DNA of 58,826 bases, taken from assembly GCA_947625645.1 (NCBI GenBank), contig CANQPE010000006.1, positions 1-58,826 of the forward strand. The letters are read 5' to 3'. The position numbers were made by a program, and so were the translations under genes. This DNA is from an uncultured Clostridia bacterium. Its GTDB lineage: Bacteria; Bacillota; Clostridia; TANB77; CAG-508. The notes beneath the pieces are model-generated. The model saw only the letters and a list, made by a program, of their open reading frames with translations, was not told the DNA's origin and did not search any database. Of the stretch, positions 9,451 through 20,928 are shown piece by piece (positions within the stretch are counted from its first letter, which is position 1; every line of letters starts with the position of its first letter).

Positions 9451-11658
9451 ATGGGAAAGATTGTATTATTAGATGAACTAACGATTAACCAAATTGCAGC
9501 AGGAGAAGTCATTGAGAGACCAGCATCTGTTATTAAAGAAATGGTAGAAAACGCAATTGACGCTGGTGCTACCAATATTACAGTAGAAATAAAAAATGGA
9601 GGAATTTCTTTTATCAAAGTAACAGACAATGGAAAAGGAATCGCACAAGACGACTTAGAAATTGCATTTGAAAGACATGCAACAAGTAAAATACGTTGTG
9701 CAGAAGATCTAAATACAGTCACCTCAATGGGGTTCCGAGGAGAGGCGTTAGCAAGTATAGCAGCAATTAGTAATGTAGAGCTTATTTCAAAAACGCAAGA
9801 ACAAGACACAGGGTATCGTATTGTGGTAGAAGCGGGAAATGTATTAGAAAAAGAAGTTGCTCCCTCCTCTATAGGAACATCAATTACAGTAAAAAACTTA
9901 TTTTTCAACACACCAGTACGTTATAAATTTTTAAAAAAAGATTACACAGAATCAGGTTACATAGAGGATGTGTTAACCAGAGTGGCATTAATACATCCCG
10001 AGATTGCGATAAAATTAATTAATACGGGAAAAACGGTAATACAAACCAATGGAAGCGGGGACATAAAAGCAGTGTTATATAGCATTTATGGTAAAACAGT
10101 TGCAAGTGCTTGTATGCCCGTTTCCTATACATATGAAGATATTCAAATAGATGGTGTTGTGGGAAAGGCTGAAATTGCAAGATCAAATCGAACCAATCAA
10201 CTATTTTTTGTCAATCAAAGATATATCAAAGATAAAATGCTATCTTCAGCAACAGAACAAGCTTACAAAGGAATGATACCATTAGGAAAATTTGGGTTTG
10301 TGATTCTTAATATTACGATGAACCCAGCAAAGGTGGATGTGAATGTTCATCCAGCTAAATTAGAAGTAAGATTTGAAGAAGAAAATAAAATTTTCCAAGC
10401 AATTTTTCATGCCATAAAAGATACGCTATTAAAAAATGGAGATAACCAAGGTTTATTTGGATTACGAAAACCAGGAGAGGAAGAAATTGAAGCCTATACT
10501 GAAAAAGAAAGCCAAATAAAAACCAATGTTCAAGTAGAGGTAGCACAAGAACAAAATAGCATAAAAGATACAGAAAGCATTAAACAAGAAGAGACGCAAC
10601 CCACTGATCAAGAGGCATTTCAAAAGGAAGAAATAATGTCGCAACAGCAAATGCGAGATTTAGACAACCAAGAAGAAGGGTATTCTGAAGAGATTGCACA
10701 AGCACAGGCTGCATTAGTTGAAGATATAACAGAAAAAGAAGATACCCCAAAGCCATCTGCTTTGGACCGATTGTTACAACTAAAAAATATTAAAAATCGA
10801 TTATATGATAGTGGTCCAGAAGTCAAAGAAGAAACCATACAAACACAAACTGAAGAAGAACCGAATTTAGAACAAGATGAAGGAAAACCAAAACTAGAAC
10901 AAACCGAAGAAATGGAAAAACAAGAACAAGTAGAAGAACCAAAACCAAACTTTGATGAAATGTATCAAAAATTGTTTGGAAAAGCGCCAAGAACAGAAAA
11001 AGAAACGAAACCAGAAAATCAAGTCATAGATATTTTAAACGACAATGTATCGGTTTTTGATGAGATAGAAGATTATGGAAAGCAATTGTATAAAATTATT
11101 GGAATTGTGTTTGATACCTATATTATCATCGAAATGAACCAAGAAATGTATATCATTGACCAACATGCAGCACATGAAAGAATTTTATATGAAAAAGTAA
11201 AAAAGAATTATTATAGCAACACACAAAAAGATTCCCAAATGTTATTGTTACCAGATATTATTACCGTAACACACAAAGAAATGGCGATTGCCAAAGAAAA
11301 CTGGGAAATGTTTCGTCAAGCTGGCTTTGATTTAGAAGAATTTGGAGAAAATACCATAAAATTAACTGGAGTCCCAGTGATTTGTATTGACTTAAATACG
11401 CAGGATTTATTCCTTGAAACATTAGACGAAATTAATACAGTAGCAAGAACGGCCAAACAAGAAAAAGAAGAAAAATTTATTGCAACCGTTGCTTGCAAAG
11501 CAGCTGTAAAAGCTAAAATGGCTCTTACAACTGAAGAAGTTCAAAGTTTAATGGATCATTTACTAGAACTGCCAAACCCATTTAGTTGCCCTCATGGAAG
11601 ACCAACGGCGATTAAGATGAGTCAGTATGATATTGAGCGAAAGTTTGCTAGGAAGTGA
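9451..11658 (+). CDS. mutL: DNA mismatch repair protein MutL
   Basis: IAAGEVIERPASVIKEMVENAIDAGA, GFRGEALASI, DQHAAHERILYE, CPHGRPT motifs. Confidence 0.97.
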   Translation: MGKIVLLDELTINQIAAGEVIERPASVIKEMVENAIDAGATNITVEIKNGGISFIKVTDNGKGIAQDDLEIAFERHATSKIRCAEDLNTVTSMGFRGEALASIAAISNVELISKTQEQDTGYRIVVEAGNVLEKEVAPSSIGTSITVKNLFFNTPVRYKFLKKDYTESGYIEDVLTRVALIHPEIAIKLINTGKTVIQTNGSGDIKAVLYSIYGKTVASACMPVSYTYEDIQIDGVVGKAEIARSNRTNQLFFVNQRYIKDKMLSSATEQAYKGMIPLGKFGFVILNITMNPAKVDVNVHPAKLEVRFEEENKIFQAIFHAIKDTLLKNGDNQGLFGLRKPGEEEIEAYTEKESQIKTNVQVEVAQEQNSIKDTESIKQEETQPTDQEAFQKEEIMSQQQMRDLDNQEEGYSEEIAQAQAALVEDITEKEDTPKPSALDRLLQLKNIKNRLYDSGPEVKEETIQTQTEEEPNLEQDEGKPKLEQTEEMEKQEQVEEPKPNFDEMYQKLFGKAPRTEKETKPENQVIDILNDNVSVFDEIEDYGKQLYKIIGIVFDTYIIIEMNQEMYIIDQHAAHERILYEKVKKNYYSNTQKDSQMLLLPDIITVTHKEMAIAKENWEMFRQAGFDLEEFGENTIKLTGVPVICIDLNTQDLFLETLDEINTVARTAKQEKEEKFIATVACKAAVKAKMALTTEEVQSLMDHLLELPNPFSCPHGRPTAIKMSQYDIERKFARK

Positions 11659-11668
11659 GGAAACAATT

Positions 11669-12097
11669 ATGCCAATTGTTATTATGACTATTTTTATAAC
11701 ATTTTTAGTTCTCATATCTTGGACATACCGTAGTTTAGAAAGCATGGAAATAAATAGAAAGGTACTATGGATTGTAGCAGAACTATTTGTTGTATGGATT
11801 GCAACATTTATTACGTACCACATATCCAAAAATACAATTGAATATCCGAACGATACGGTTATGGGGTATGTTCAAAATATATTGGTATTTCTATTTACAG
11901 GAATCAATGGACTTTTTGTTATGCCATTTTTTAGTAGAGGCGTAGAAGCCTTATACCAAGAAAGTGCTTCCAAGGAACAGATTGTACATAGAACCCTAAT
12001 TAGTCTTGCCATATTAGTTGTGTTGTTAGTATTAGAATGTGGATACATGACCAATACGCAAGAAGGTATTTTAAGAGTGATGAAAGGACGTGTGTAG
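11669..12097 (+). CDS. small membrane protein of unknown function
   Basis: Several hydrophobic segments; lies between mutL and miaA. Confidence 0.65.
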   Translation: MPIVIMTIFITFLVLISWTYRSLESMEINRKVLWIVAELFVVWIATFITYHISKNTIEYPNDTVMGYVQNILVFLFTGINGLFVMPFFSRGVEALYQESASKEQIVHRTLISLAILVVLLVLECGYMTNTQEGILRVMKGRV

Positions 12098-12100
12098 AAT

Positions 12101-13048
12101 GTGGCGAAAGGATGGAATAATTTGAAAAAACCAATTGTAATTGTCATATGTGGCCCCACAGCATCTGGCAAAACAGGACTTTCTATTGAACTAGCAAAAC
12201 AAATACAAGGGGAAATTGTGTCTTGTGATTCTATGCAGATTTATCAAGATATGAATATTGGAACAGCAAAGCCAACTGTAGAAGAGATGCAAGGAATTCC
12301 ACATTATTTACTAGACTTTGTGCCACCAACACAAAGATATAGCGTGGCAGAGTATAAAAGAGATGCCAAAACAGCCATAAAACAAATTATTCAAAAAGGA
12401 AAAGTACCAATTGTTGTTGGAGGAACTGGGTTATATGTAGATAGCTTGATTTACGAAATTGAATACCCTGAAATTGCTTTTGATGAAGCATACCGAAAAC
12501 AATTAGAGCAACAAGTGAAAGAACAAGGATTAGCGTCATTATATGAACAAGCAAAACAGATTGACCCAGATGCCATTCAAAAAATTAGCAAAACAGATCA
12601 AAAAAGAATTTTGCGTGTTTTAGAAATTTACCATGCAACGGGAAAAACAAAAACAGAACAAGAGCGACAATCTAGACAAAAAGAACCAGACTATGATTAC
12701 CATGTATATGCGTTATCTTGGGAGAGAGAAGTTCTATACAAAAGAATTAATCAAAGGGTTGACAATATGATAGAACAAGGATTAATAGAAGAGGTAAAGT
12801 ACATATTGAAAAAATATAAAAACTTTCCAACTGCTATGCAAGGGCTTGGGTACAAAGAAGTCGTTGCGTATTTACAAGGGAAAACCACGAAAGAAGAGAT
12901 GATACAAACCATCAAGCAGGAAACAAGGAGGTATGCAAAAAGACAACTAACCTGGTTTCGTAAAAACAAGCAAACGATATGGTTAGATGCAACAAAAGAT
13001 AGACCAAATAATATCAATATTATTTTGGAAGGAATGAAGGGAGAATGA
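12101..13048 (+). CDS. miaA: tRNA dimethylallyltransferase MiaA
   Basis: GPTASGKTGLSIELAK, CDSMQIYQDMNIGTAKP motifs. Confidence 0.97.
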   Translation: MAKGWNNLKKPIVIVICGPTASGKTGLSIELAKQIQGEIVSCDSMQIYQDMNIGTAKPTVEEMQGIPHYLLDFVPPTQRYSVAEYKRDAKTAIKQIIQKGKVPIVVGGTGLYVDSLIYEIEYPEIAFDEAYRKQLEQQVKEQGLASLYEQAKQIDPDAIQKISKTDQKRILRVLEIYHATGKTKTEQERQSRQKEPDYDYHVYALSWEREVLYKRINQRVDNMIEQGLIEEVKYILKKYKNFPTAMQGLGYKEVVAYLQGKTTKEEMIQTIKQETRRYAKRQLTWFRKNKQTIWLDATKDRPNNINIILEGMKGE

Positions 13049-14310
13049 AAGATACAAAAGGAAACATTCAAGAAGAAAAAAGACCAAAACAGGCACATAA
13101 AACCATATTTTCTGTGATATTACTTATAATTGCTGTTTATTTTTTGTACGTCATTTATCTGCTAGTAAGAGAACCAACGGATATATTTACAGTAGAAGAG
13201 GGGAAATTGTATTTAGAAGAATCTAGGATTGGCTATGTCATTCGCGATGAGGTAGTTGTGCAAGGGAATAATTATAAAAATGGAATGGAACAAATTATAG
13301 GAGAAGGAGAAAAAGCTGCAAAAGGGGAAAGTATTTTCCGCTATTATAGTAAAAACGAAGAAAATTTAAAGGCACAAATTGCAGAATTAGATGCCAAAAT
13401 TCAAGAAACAGTAAAAAGCCAAAATGATTTATATTGGTCTGATATCAAATTAATTGAAGGACAAATTGACGAACAAATAGAAAAATTAAATCAAGTGACA
13501 GATATTTCAAAATTAGCCGAATATGAAAAACAAATTGTGCAACTAATTGATAAAAAAGCAAAAATTGTAGGAGAAAAGAGCCCATCTGGTTCCTATTTAG
13601 GGCAGTTAAATACGCAAAGAGCAAATTTGGAAAAAGAGCTAAATCAAGGAGCAGAAACCATTAAGGCACCCAAAAGCGGAATTTTATCGTATAAAGTAGA
13701 TGGACTAGAGGCAACGCTGACACCAGCAAATTTTTCGGCGCTTAGTAAACAATATTTAGAAAGTCTCAATTTGAAAACAGGAAAATTAATTGCAACGAGT
13801 GAAGAATGTGGAAAAGTGATAGACAACTTTGAAGCCTATATTGCAACCATTTCTGACACACCAGAAAGTAAAGCAGCAGAAGTAGGCAATGTCGTTACGG
13901 TTCGTTTAGCAAACAATAAAGAAATAGAAGCAGAAATAGCGTATATTTCGCAAGAAAATGAAGAGGAGACGTTGCTAATTTTAAAAATTAATAAAGAAAT
14001 TGAAGAATTATTAAATTATAGAAAAATTTCTTTTGAGTTGGTTTGGTGGAGTCATAGTGGATTAAAAGTTCCTAATCAAGCGATTGTTGAACAAGATGGA
14101 CTTCAATATGTGGTGAGAAACAGAGCGGGATATTTAAGCCAAATTCTTGTAAAAGTGAAAAAGCAAAATGAAAAATATTCTATTATTAGCAATTATGACA
14201 CAGAAGAGTTAAAAGAATTGGGGTATACAAGTACACAAATTACCAATATGCGAAATATAAGTATATATGACGAAATTATTCTCAACCCGGATTTATCGAA
14301 AATAAAATAA
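13045..14310 (+). CDS. HlyD-like membrane fusion / efflux adaptor protein
   Basis: N-terminal TM, coiled coil, biotinyl-lipoyl-like APKSGILSYKVDG segment; upstream of sepF. Confidence 0.7.
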   Translation: MKDTKGNIQEEKRPKQAHKTIFSVILLIIAVYFLYVIYLLVREPTDIFTVEEGKLYLEESRIGYVIRDEVVVQGNNYKNGMEQIIGEGEKAAKGESIFRYYSKNEENLKAQIAELDAKIQETVKSQNDLYWSDIKLIEGQIDEQIEKLNQVTDISKLAEYEKQIVQLIDKKAKIVGEKSPSGSYLGQLNTQRANLEKELNQGAETIKAPKSGILSYKVDGLEATLTPANFSALSKQYLESLNLKTGKLIATSEECGKVIDNFEAYIATISDTPESKAAEVGNVVTVRLANNKEIEAEIAYISQENEEETLLILKINKEIEELLNYRKISFELVWWSHSGLKVPNQAIVEQDGLQYVVRNRAGYLSQILVKVKKQNEKYSIISNYDTEELKELGYTSTQITNMRNISIYDEIILNPDLSKIK

Positions 14311-14436
14311 ATATTACAAAAATATTACAGAAATATTAAAAAATAATAACATTTGTAAAAACTATTGACAATCTTGTAAAAAAATTAGATACTTATTACA
14401 AAGTAATACAAAGGAAAGATATTTTAGGAGGTTTTT

Positions 14437-14925
14437 ATGTCAGCGTTAATGAATAAAGTTTGGGATTTATTTGGAATGGATTCTGCAGAACCAGATGAAG
14501 AGGATTATGAAGAAGAGAATGGATATACATATCAAGATGAGGCAGAGGAAGATGAAGCAGTAGAAGATAGAAAATTGTTTGGAAGAAAAAACAATAAGGT
14601 AGTGAATATGCCACAAACCAATCAATCTATCAAAATGGTAATTTCACAACCAACCGCATTTGAACAATCAGATGAGATTTGTGCATTTCTAAAAGAAAGA
14701 AAATCTGTGATTGTAAATTTAGAGTATGTCAATAAAGATGTAGCAAGGCGAATTGTTGACTTTATTAGTGGTGGCGTATATGCATTAGACGGGTATATCC
14801 AAAAAGTATCAAATTCTATTTTCTTGGTAGCACCATCAAACTATGAAATTACAAATGAAATGGCAAGAGAAGAAATGAAAAGTAAGCTTTCTGTTTCTTG
14901 GTTAAAGAACAATAATCTTAGTTAG
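14437..14925 (+). CDS. sepF: cell division protein SepF
   Basis: Acidic linker, C-terminal AVNLEYVNKDVARRIVDFISGGVYALDG-like SepF core. Confidence 0.92.
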   Translation: MSALMNKVWDLFGMDSAEPDEEDYEEENGYTYQDEAEEDEAVEDRKLFGRKNNKVVNMPQTNQSIKMVISQPTAFEQSDEICAFLKERKSVIVNLEYVNKDVARRIVDFISGGVYALDGYIQKVSNSIFLVAPSNYEITNEMAREEMKSKLSVSWLKNNNLS

Positions 14926-14942
14926 TCATATAGGAGGAAAAA

Positions 14943-15404
14943 ATGATAACACCATTAGAACTTGAAAATAAAAAATTTTCAAAACAAATGATGAATGGCT
15001 ACAACGTAGATGAAGTGGATGATTTTTTAGATGATTTAACAGTAGACTATATGAAAAATTATAAAGAGGTAACAGAGTTACGTGCAAAAGTAGAAGAACT
15101 AAATAAAAATTTGGAACAATATAAAACAATGGAAGATACCTTGCAAAATACGCTTGTTGTTGCACAAACAACAGCAGAAGAATTAAAAAATGTAGCCAGA
15201 AAGAAAGCAGACCAAATTATAGAAGAAGCCAAAGGAACTGCACAAAAACAGTCAGATGAATTAAATACACAAATTATGTTAAAACAAAAAGAATATGATG
15301 ATTTAAAAAGACAATTTGATATCTATAGAAGAAAAATGGAATCCCTAATTGTATCACAAGGGGAATTATTAAAAGAAATTAGTAAAAATGAAGAAGAAGA
15401 ATAA
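14943..15404 (+). CDS. divIVA: DivIVA domain protein
   Basis: MITPLELENKKFSKQMMNGYNVDEVDDFLDDL N-terminus. Confidence 0.92.
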   Translation: MITPLELENKKFSKQMMNGYNVDEVDDFLDDLTVDYMKNYKEVTELRAKVEELNKNLEQYKTMEDTLQNTLVVAQTTAEELKNVARKKADQIIEEAKGTAQKQSDELNTQIMLKQKEYDDLKRQFDIYRRKMESLIVSQGELLKEISKNEEEE

Positions 15405-15420
15405 AGAACGAAAGAAAAAA

Positions 15421-15452
15421 CAGTTGAAATGTATATTTTAACTGCTTTTTTT
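15421..15452 (+). terminator. Rho-independent terminator after divIVA
   Basis: CAGTTGAAAT....ATTTTAACTG followed by T8. Confidence 0.8.
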
Positions 15453-15583
15453 TTAGGAAAAGCACAATATTTGCTGAAATAAAGGTATAATATTACAAAA
15501 CTGTTAAATGTATGTTACAATTCCATGAATTATCTTGACATTCTAGAAAAATACGATAAAATAATACCATAGGAGTAGTATCT

Positions 15584-16141
15584 ATGAGAATCATTGCAGG
15601 AAAGGCAAGAGCAACAAAACTGTATACGTTGGAAGGGCTAGAAACCAGACCCACTTTAGATAGAGTCAAAGAATCTATTTTTAATATCATTCAAAATGAA
15701 ATACCAGAAAGCATTTTTTTAGATTTGTTTTCAGGAAGTGGAGCTATGGGACTAGAAGCAGTAAGTAGAGGCGCTAAAAAAGCAATTTTATGTGAAAAAG
15801 CACCAAAAGCGATTGCAATTATCCAAAAAAACATAGAAAAAACACATTTAGAAAAACAAGTAGAACTTTATAAAGGGGATTATGCAGAGTATATTAAAGC
15901 ACACTTAACACAAAAACCAGACATTGTATATATAGACCCACCATACCAAACAAACGATGCTGTAAATGCCGTAAAAAAATTGCAACAAAAGCAGGCTTTA
16001 AAATCTAGCACCCTTGGCATAATAGAAACTGACAGAGAAACAGAAATAATAAATGAATTGGAAAACATGAAACAAATAAAAATAGAACAAATTAGAAAAT
16101 ATGGAAGGGTTAGTTTAATCTTTTTTAAACAGCACTGTTAA
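15584..16141 (+). CDS. rsmD: 16S rRNA (guanine(966)-N(2))-methyltransferase RsmD
   Basis: MRIIAGKARATKL, FLDLFSGSGAMGLEAVSRGA, DPPY motifs. Confidence 0.95.
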   Translation: MRIIAGKARATKLYTLEGLETRPTLDRVKESIFNIIQNEIPESIFLDLFSGSGAMGLEAVSRGAKKAILCEKAPKAIAIIQKNIEKTHLEKQVELYKGDYAEYIKAHLTQKPDIVYIDPPYQTNDAVNAVKKLQQKQALKSSTLGIIETDRETEIINELENMKQIKIEQIRKYGRVSLIFFKQHC

Positions 16142-16232
16142 TAAAAGGGGAAAATATTATCAGTAAGTCGCCAACAAATTTAAAGAAAGGAGAAGATGTA
16201 AGCTTATAACAAGCAAGCATCTACTAGAAACT

Positions 16233-16736
16233 ATGGAAATTTTCACGTTGATAGATACATTAGAAGATTTATTAGAAAACAGCAGAAATTTACCATTTTC
16301 AGCTAAATCTCTAGTGGATAAGGAACAAATGTTAGATTTAATCAAAGAAATCCGCATCAAACTTCCAGACGAATTAAAACAAGCCAAATGGGTAAAAGAA
16401 GAAAGAGAAAGGATTTTGGTAGAAGCGCAAAAAGAAGCAGATGACATAGTAAAAGAAGCAGAAAATAGAATTATAGCAATGATTGATGAACATGAAATTA
16501 CAAAAAAAGCATATGACCAAAAGGCAGAAATTATTGAAACAGCAAATGAAATGTCACGTGAAATTACAAAGGGAACCAAAGATTATGCAGATAATTTACT
16601 TGGAGATACAGAATCTGTTTTAACGAATACATTGGCAAAATTAGAAGAAAATATGAGTCAAGCATTGAATTTGATGCAACTTTCTATGGAGGAAAATATT
16701 AAGATTATACAAAATAGTAGAAAAGAGTTGAAATAG
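16233..16736 (+). CDS. coiled-coil protein of unknown function
   Basis: Heptad-like Lys/Glu-rich sequence downstream of rsmD. Confidence 0.6.
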   Translation: MEIFTLIDTLEDLLENSRNLPFSAKSLVDKEQMLDLIKEIRIKLPDELKQAKWVKEERERILVEAQKEADDIVKEAENRIIAMIDEHEITKKAYDQKAEIIETANEMSREITKGTKDYADNLLGDTESVLTNTLAKLEENMSQALNLMQLSMEENIKIIQNSRKELK

Positions 16737-16739
16737 AAA

Positions 16740-19232
16740 ATGGCAAGAAATAGAATAAACAATGGAAATCAACCAAGAAAGGGAGCAGCAAAAAGAACAA
16801 CTAGAAAACAAGCATCGAGATTAGATATGGCAATTGTTATCTTATTTGTTTTAAGTATTCTTTCTGCTGTTTTAATTTATACAAAATCAGGAGTCATAGG
16901 GATAAAATTAACAGAAATTTTAGGTGGACTGATGGGAATCATACGCTATGTTGTACCAATAGGAATCTTTGCATTAGGTGTAAAAATTGCTTGCGAAGGT
17001 AGTGAAGACCTCACATATCGATTGACGCAATATGTTATTTTTTTAATTACCATAGCAACTGTCATGGCAACATTTGAAATTTCCAAGGGAGACTTAGTGG
17101 CAACAAAAGAATTACAAGAAGTTTTAAAAGACGCCTATGCCATTGGAACAAACGGCGTTGGAGGAGGAGCGATTGGAGCAGCCATAGCAGTTCCACTGGT
17201 AAATTTATTAGGAACATTTGGAGCAATTGTTTTAAGTTTAGGCGTTACCATTTTATTAATTGTCTTTATGTTTGGCATTAATATGTCACAGTTAATCCAA
17301 AATGCCATACAAAAGTCACAAGAACGTAAAGAAATGCGCAGACAAGAACGTTATGAGGCACGCCAGATGCTAAGAGAGGAAAAACAACCACCAAGAAGGA
17401 AAGCCGTCCAGATGAGTGACCCAGAAGAAGTAGGAGAACAAATTAAAATTAATTTTGGTGGAAGAATCGTTGAAGAAAATGAAAATAAAAACTTGAAAAA
17501 ATATGACCATACTGAAGACGATATCATCCCTTTAACAAAACAGACCAAGAAAAGTGGAATATTTGGATTGAAACATGAAGCACAAGAAGAACAACCACAA
17601 CAAATAGGAGAACCTCAAATCGTAGCGAAGGAAGACAAAAAACAGCAAACACCAGAGTTGCAAGCAGATGTCATTGAAAATAATTTATTTAAACAAGAAG
17701 AGAAAAAGAAGGAAGACAGAACAACAGAAGTATTGCAATTAGAACATGCTATGATGGTAGAAGATGAACATTATGAATATCCACCAGTAGAATTATTAGC
17801 AAAACCAGAGCAAAAGGCTTTAAAAGGAGGGGCAAGAGCTTTAACCGATACAGCAGCCAAACTACAAAAAACATTATATAGTTTTGGTGTTTCAGCAAAG
17901 GTAGAACATGTTTCAGTAGGACCAGCCATTACACGCTATGAACTAAAACCAGCTGAAGGAGTACGTGTTAGCAAAATAGCAAATTTGGCAGATGACATTG
18001 CATTAAACTTAGCAGCAGAAACCATTCGTATCGAAGCACCAATCCCAGGAAAGCAAGCAGTGGGAATTGAAGTGCCAAACAAAGAAAAACAACCAGTAAA
18101 ATTAAGAGAAGTCATTGAAAGTGAAGAATTCCAAGAAAGCAATTCAAGATTAACGATAGCATTAGGACGAGATGTAGCTGGAAATATTCAATTAGGGGAT
18201 ATTGCAAAAATGCCCCATGTACTAATAGCTGGTTCAACAGGTTCTGGAAAGAGTGTTTGTATTAATACCATTATTACAAGCATTATATACAAGAGCAAAC
18301 CAAGTGAAGTAAAACTAGTGATGGTAGACCCTAAAGTTGTAGAATTGTGCGTATACAATGGAATTCCTCATCTTTTAATACCAGTCGTAACCGATCCTAA
18401 AAAAGCAGCAGGAGCTTTGGCTTGGGCTGTACAAGAAATGGAAAACCGCTACAACCTATTTGCACAAAAAGGTGTAAGAGACATCAAAGGATATAACCAT
18501 GCCATTGAAAATGAAGAGGGAATGGGAAAACTTCCACAAATTGTTATCATTGTAGATGAGCTGGCAGATTTGATGATGGTGGCAGCAAAAGATGTGGAAG
18601 AATCAATTTGTCGTTTAGCACAAAAAGCAAGAGCCGCAGGAATGCATTTGGTCATTGCAACACAAAGACCATCTGTTGACGTTATAACCGGTTTAATTAA
18701 GGCAAATGTACCTTCAAGAATTGCATTTGCAGTATCTTCACAAATTGATTCAAGAACAATATTAGACAGTGTAGGTGCAGAAAAACTATTAGGAAAAGGT
18801 GATATGCTATTTTTCCCTTCAGGTGCACCAAAACCTGTCAGAGTACAAGGTGCTTTTGTATCAGATGAAGAAGTAGAAAAAATTGTAGACTTTATTAAGC
18901 AAAATGGTACAGCAACATATAGTGAAGAAATCTTAGAAAGCATAGAGAATCCAAACAAAGGAGAAAAAGAAGTGACAGAAACTGCAGAGAATGAGGATGG
19001 GGCAGATGATTTATTAATGGATGCCATTCAAACAGTGATTGAAACCGGACAAGCTTCTACTTCTTTTATCCAACGAAAATTTAAAGTGGGGTATGCACGC
19101 GCCGGAAGGATTATTGATCAAATGGAAGAAAGGGGCGTAATATCCGGATACGAAAGAAACAAACCAAGAGAAGTGCTCATGACGTTAGAGCGATTAGGAG
19201 AATTAAAAACGGGATTGCCGGAAAAGGAATAG
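16740..19232 (+). CDS. ftsK: FtsK/SpoIIIE DNA translocase
   Basis: Four N-terminal TM segments, [21 protein letters not shown] Walker A, C-terminal gamma winged helix. Confidence 0.97.
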   Translation: MARNRINNGNQPRKGAAKRTTRKQASRLDMAIVILFVLSILSAVLIYTKSGVIGIKLTEILGGLMGIIRYVVPIGIFALGVKIACEGSEDLTYRLTQYVIFLITIATVMATFEISKGDLVATKELQEVLKDAYAIGTNGVGGGAIGAAIAVPLVNLLGTFGAIVLSLGVTILLIVFMFGINMSQLIQNAIQKSQERKEMRRQERYEARQMLREEKQPPRRKAVQMSDPEEVGEQIKINFGGRIVEENENKNLKKYDHTEDDIIPLTKQTKKSGIFGLKHEAQEEQPQQIGEPQIVAKEDKKQQTPELQADVIENNLFKQEEKKKEDRTTEVLQLEHAMMVEDEHYEYPPVELLAKPEQKALKGGARALTDTAAKLQKTLYSFGVSAKVEHVSVGPAITRYELKPAEGVRVSKIANLADDIALNLAAETIRIEAPIPGKQAVGIEVPNKEKQPVKLREVIESEEFQESNSRLTIALGRDVAGNIQLGDIAKMPHVLIAGSTGSGKSVCINTIITSIIYKSKPSEVKLVMVDPKVVELCVYNGIPHLLIPVVTDPKKAAGALAWAVQEMENRYNLFAQKGVRDIKGYNHAIENEEGMGKLPQIVIIVDELADLMMVAAKDVEESICRLAQKARAAGMHLVIATQRPSVDVITGLIKANVPSRIAFAVSSQIDSRTILDSVGAEKLLGKGDMLFFPSGAPKPVRVQGAFVSDEEVEKIVDFIKQNGTATYSEEILESIENPNKGEKEVTETAENEDGADDLLMDAIQTVIETGQASTSFIQRKFKVGYARAGRIIDQMEERGVISGYERNKPREVLMTLERLGELKTGLPEKE

Positions 19233-19338
19233 AAATTTGGTGAAAAAATATGGAACTGGTTGGAAAACAATTCAATTTTGGCACATCAAAATTGTAATGA
19301 TTTTTCAACCTTATTCTACATAGAAAGGGAGTGTCAGA

Positions 19339-20910
19339 TTGCGAAAGAAAAAGGAAACATTCATGAAAAAAATTGTGAAAAAAAATTTTAATGATGAATT
19401 AGAAAGTGTTCTAGAGCAAAAAGAATTTGAAGAAAACGTAAAAAGTACACTCCTTAGCATTTTGTATAAAATTGAAGCAGCATATAGAGATATTAGTATT
19501 GTAAAACCAGATATTTATACAAAAGAAGAGTATATAAAAAAATTGATATGGACAATACAATACCAATGTGATTCTGTGAAGTTGGTTCGTATGGGGTCAG
19601 AAGATACGTGCATTCCTAAACATGCTACTTTTTTTATTGATAAAGAGAAAAAAAAATTGGAATGCTATCCTATTGAAAGGAAAGTATTATATGCTATATG
19701 GAAACTAGGCAAAAAAGAATGCTTACTTAAAAGTGGAAATTCGCTAATAGATATGGCACTTTCTGATTTTTTAAATGTAGGAAATACCATTGATTTTGTA
19801 GAACCATTGCGTGACTTTAACGGATATTCTTGGACAACACTTTTTACAGAAATAGAAAGTATTGCTCACAACTTAATTTACCAGAATTTGCGTATTTTAG
19901 TAGGCAATCAATTTTTAACCAATTGGGTATTCCGTCAAGAAATGATGATTGACTATTATGATGAATTAAAAGAAAACTTAAACAATGAATATGGTCAAAA
20001 ATTAGCAGGTAACATAATTAAAGAATGGATTACCATTGCAATTTTGTTAGAGAGAAAATTTACACCAGAGAAAATGCTACCATATGAGATAGAAAAAAAG
20101 AGAGTGGAAAAAGAATTTGTAGAGATGCAGGATAAACCAGCCTATATAGAAGCAATTACAAAACAAAAGTTGAAGTTATCCAAAAAAATTAAAGAAATTG
20201 ACAAAATATTAAATAGTAAGGTTTTGTTACAACAAGAATATATTAAAAGAAATGAGGTACTACCATTAGACAAGAAAATCTTTAGTATGCGTGTGCTATC
20301 ACAGCAAATGAAACAGGAAAGAGAAAAAATCTGTCAAAGAGTAGAAACATTAAACCAACATTTAAACCCTAAAAATTATGTGAGGTATAAAAAAGAATTA
20401 GAGCAAAAATATAAATATTTAGCTTTATTAGACATAGAAGATTTAGAAAAAGCAATTCAACGTTATCTTGTGAGGTTTCAAAAACGATTTTTAATGTGCT
20501 TTTCGATGCAAATAGACAAGCACAATACAAAACAAGAAATCATTACATTGCTATATCAATTCCGTTATTATTTGCAATTACCAATCACACGTGAAAAGCA
20601 TGTTTATGAGGAAATACCAGAAACGCTTATCAAACCTGTGATGCAAAAATTACTAAGCAAAGCTGAGGAATTAAAAGCCATTCAAAAAATAACAAAAAAC
20701 GAAGAAACTATGTATCAAATTTGGAAGGCAATTTTTGCAGTGAGAGCCATCCGACTAGAAGATGTATCAATAAAATTAACAAAAGATAAAAAGGACCAGT
20801 ATATTTTGCAAGTTTTTGATGAAGATATGTTTGAAGAAAAAATACCGATGAAAAAGCTTCAAGAAATGGAAGAAGTTAAGTTGAATAAAAAGTTAAAGAT
20901 CTTTGATTAG
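19339..20910 (+). CDS. hypothetical protein (523 aa)
   Basis: Long ORF in operon context; no recognised family. Confidence 0.65.
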   Translation: MRKKKETFMKKIVKKNFNDELESVLEQKEFEENVKSTLLSILYKIEAAYRDISIVKPDIYTKEEYIKKLIWTIQYQCDSVKLVRMGSEDTCIPKHATFFIDKEKKKLECYPIERKVLYAIWKLGKKECLLKSGNSLIDMALSDFLNVGNTIDFVEPLRDFNGYSWTTLFTEIESIAHNLIYQNLRILVGNQFLTNWVFRQEMMIDYYDELKENLNNEYGQKLAGNIIKEWITIAILLERKFTPEKMLPYEIEKKRVEKEFVEMQDKPAYIEAITKQKLKLSKKIKEIDKILNSKVLLQQEYIKRNEVLPLDKKIFSMRVLSQQMKQEREKICQRVETLNQHLNPKNYVRYKKELEQKYKYLALLDIEDLEKAIQRYLVRFQKRFLMCFSMQIDKHNTKQEIITLLYQFRYYLQLPITREKHVYEEIPETLIKPVMQKLLSKAEELKAIQKITKNEETMYQIWKAIFAVRAIRLEDVSIKLTKDKKDQYILQVFDEDMFEEKIPMKKLQEMEEVKLNKKLKIFD

Positions 20911-20928
20911 AAAGGAATGTGAATAAAT

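Noticed and set aside
8954-9911. Minus-strand ORFs opposite secF and mutL
   Set aside because: Antisense shadows of conserved genes; Ser/Ile/Phe-rich composition typical of reverse-complement reading.
18449-19027. 192-aa minus-strand ORF opposite ftsK
   Set aside because: Antisense to a conserved ATPase domain with no independent signals.
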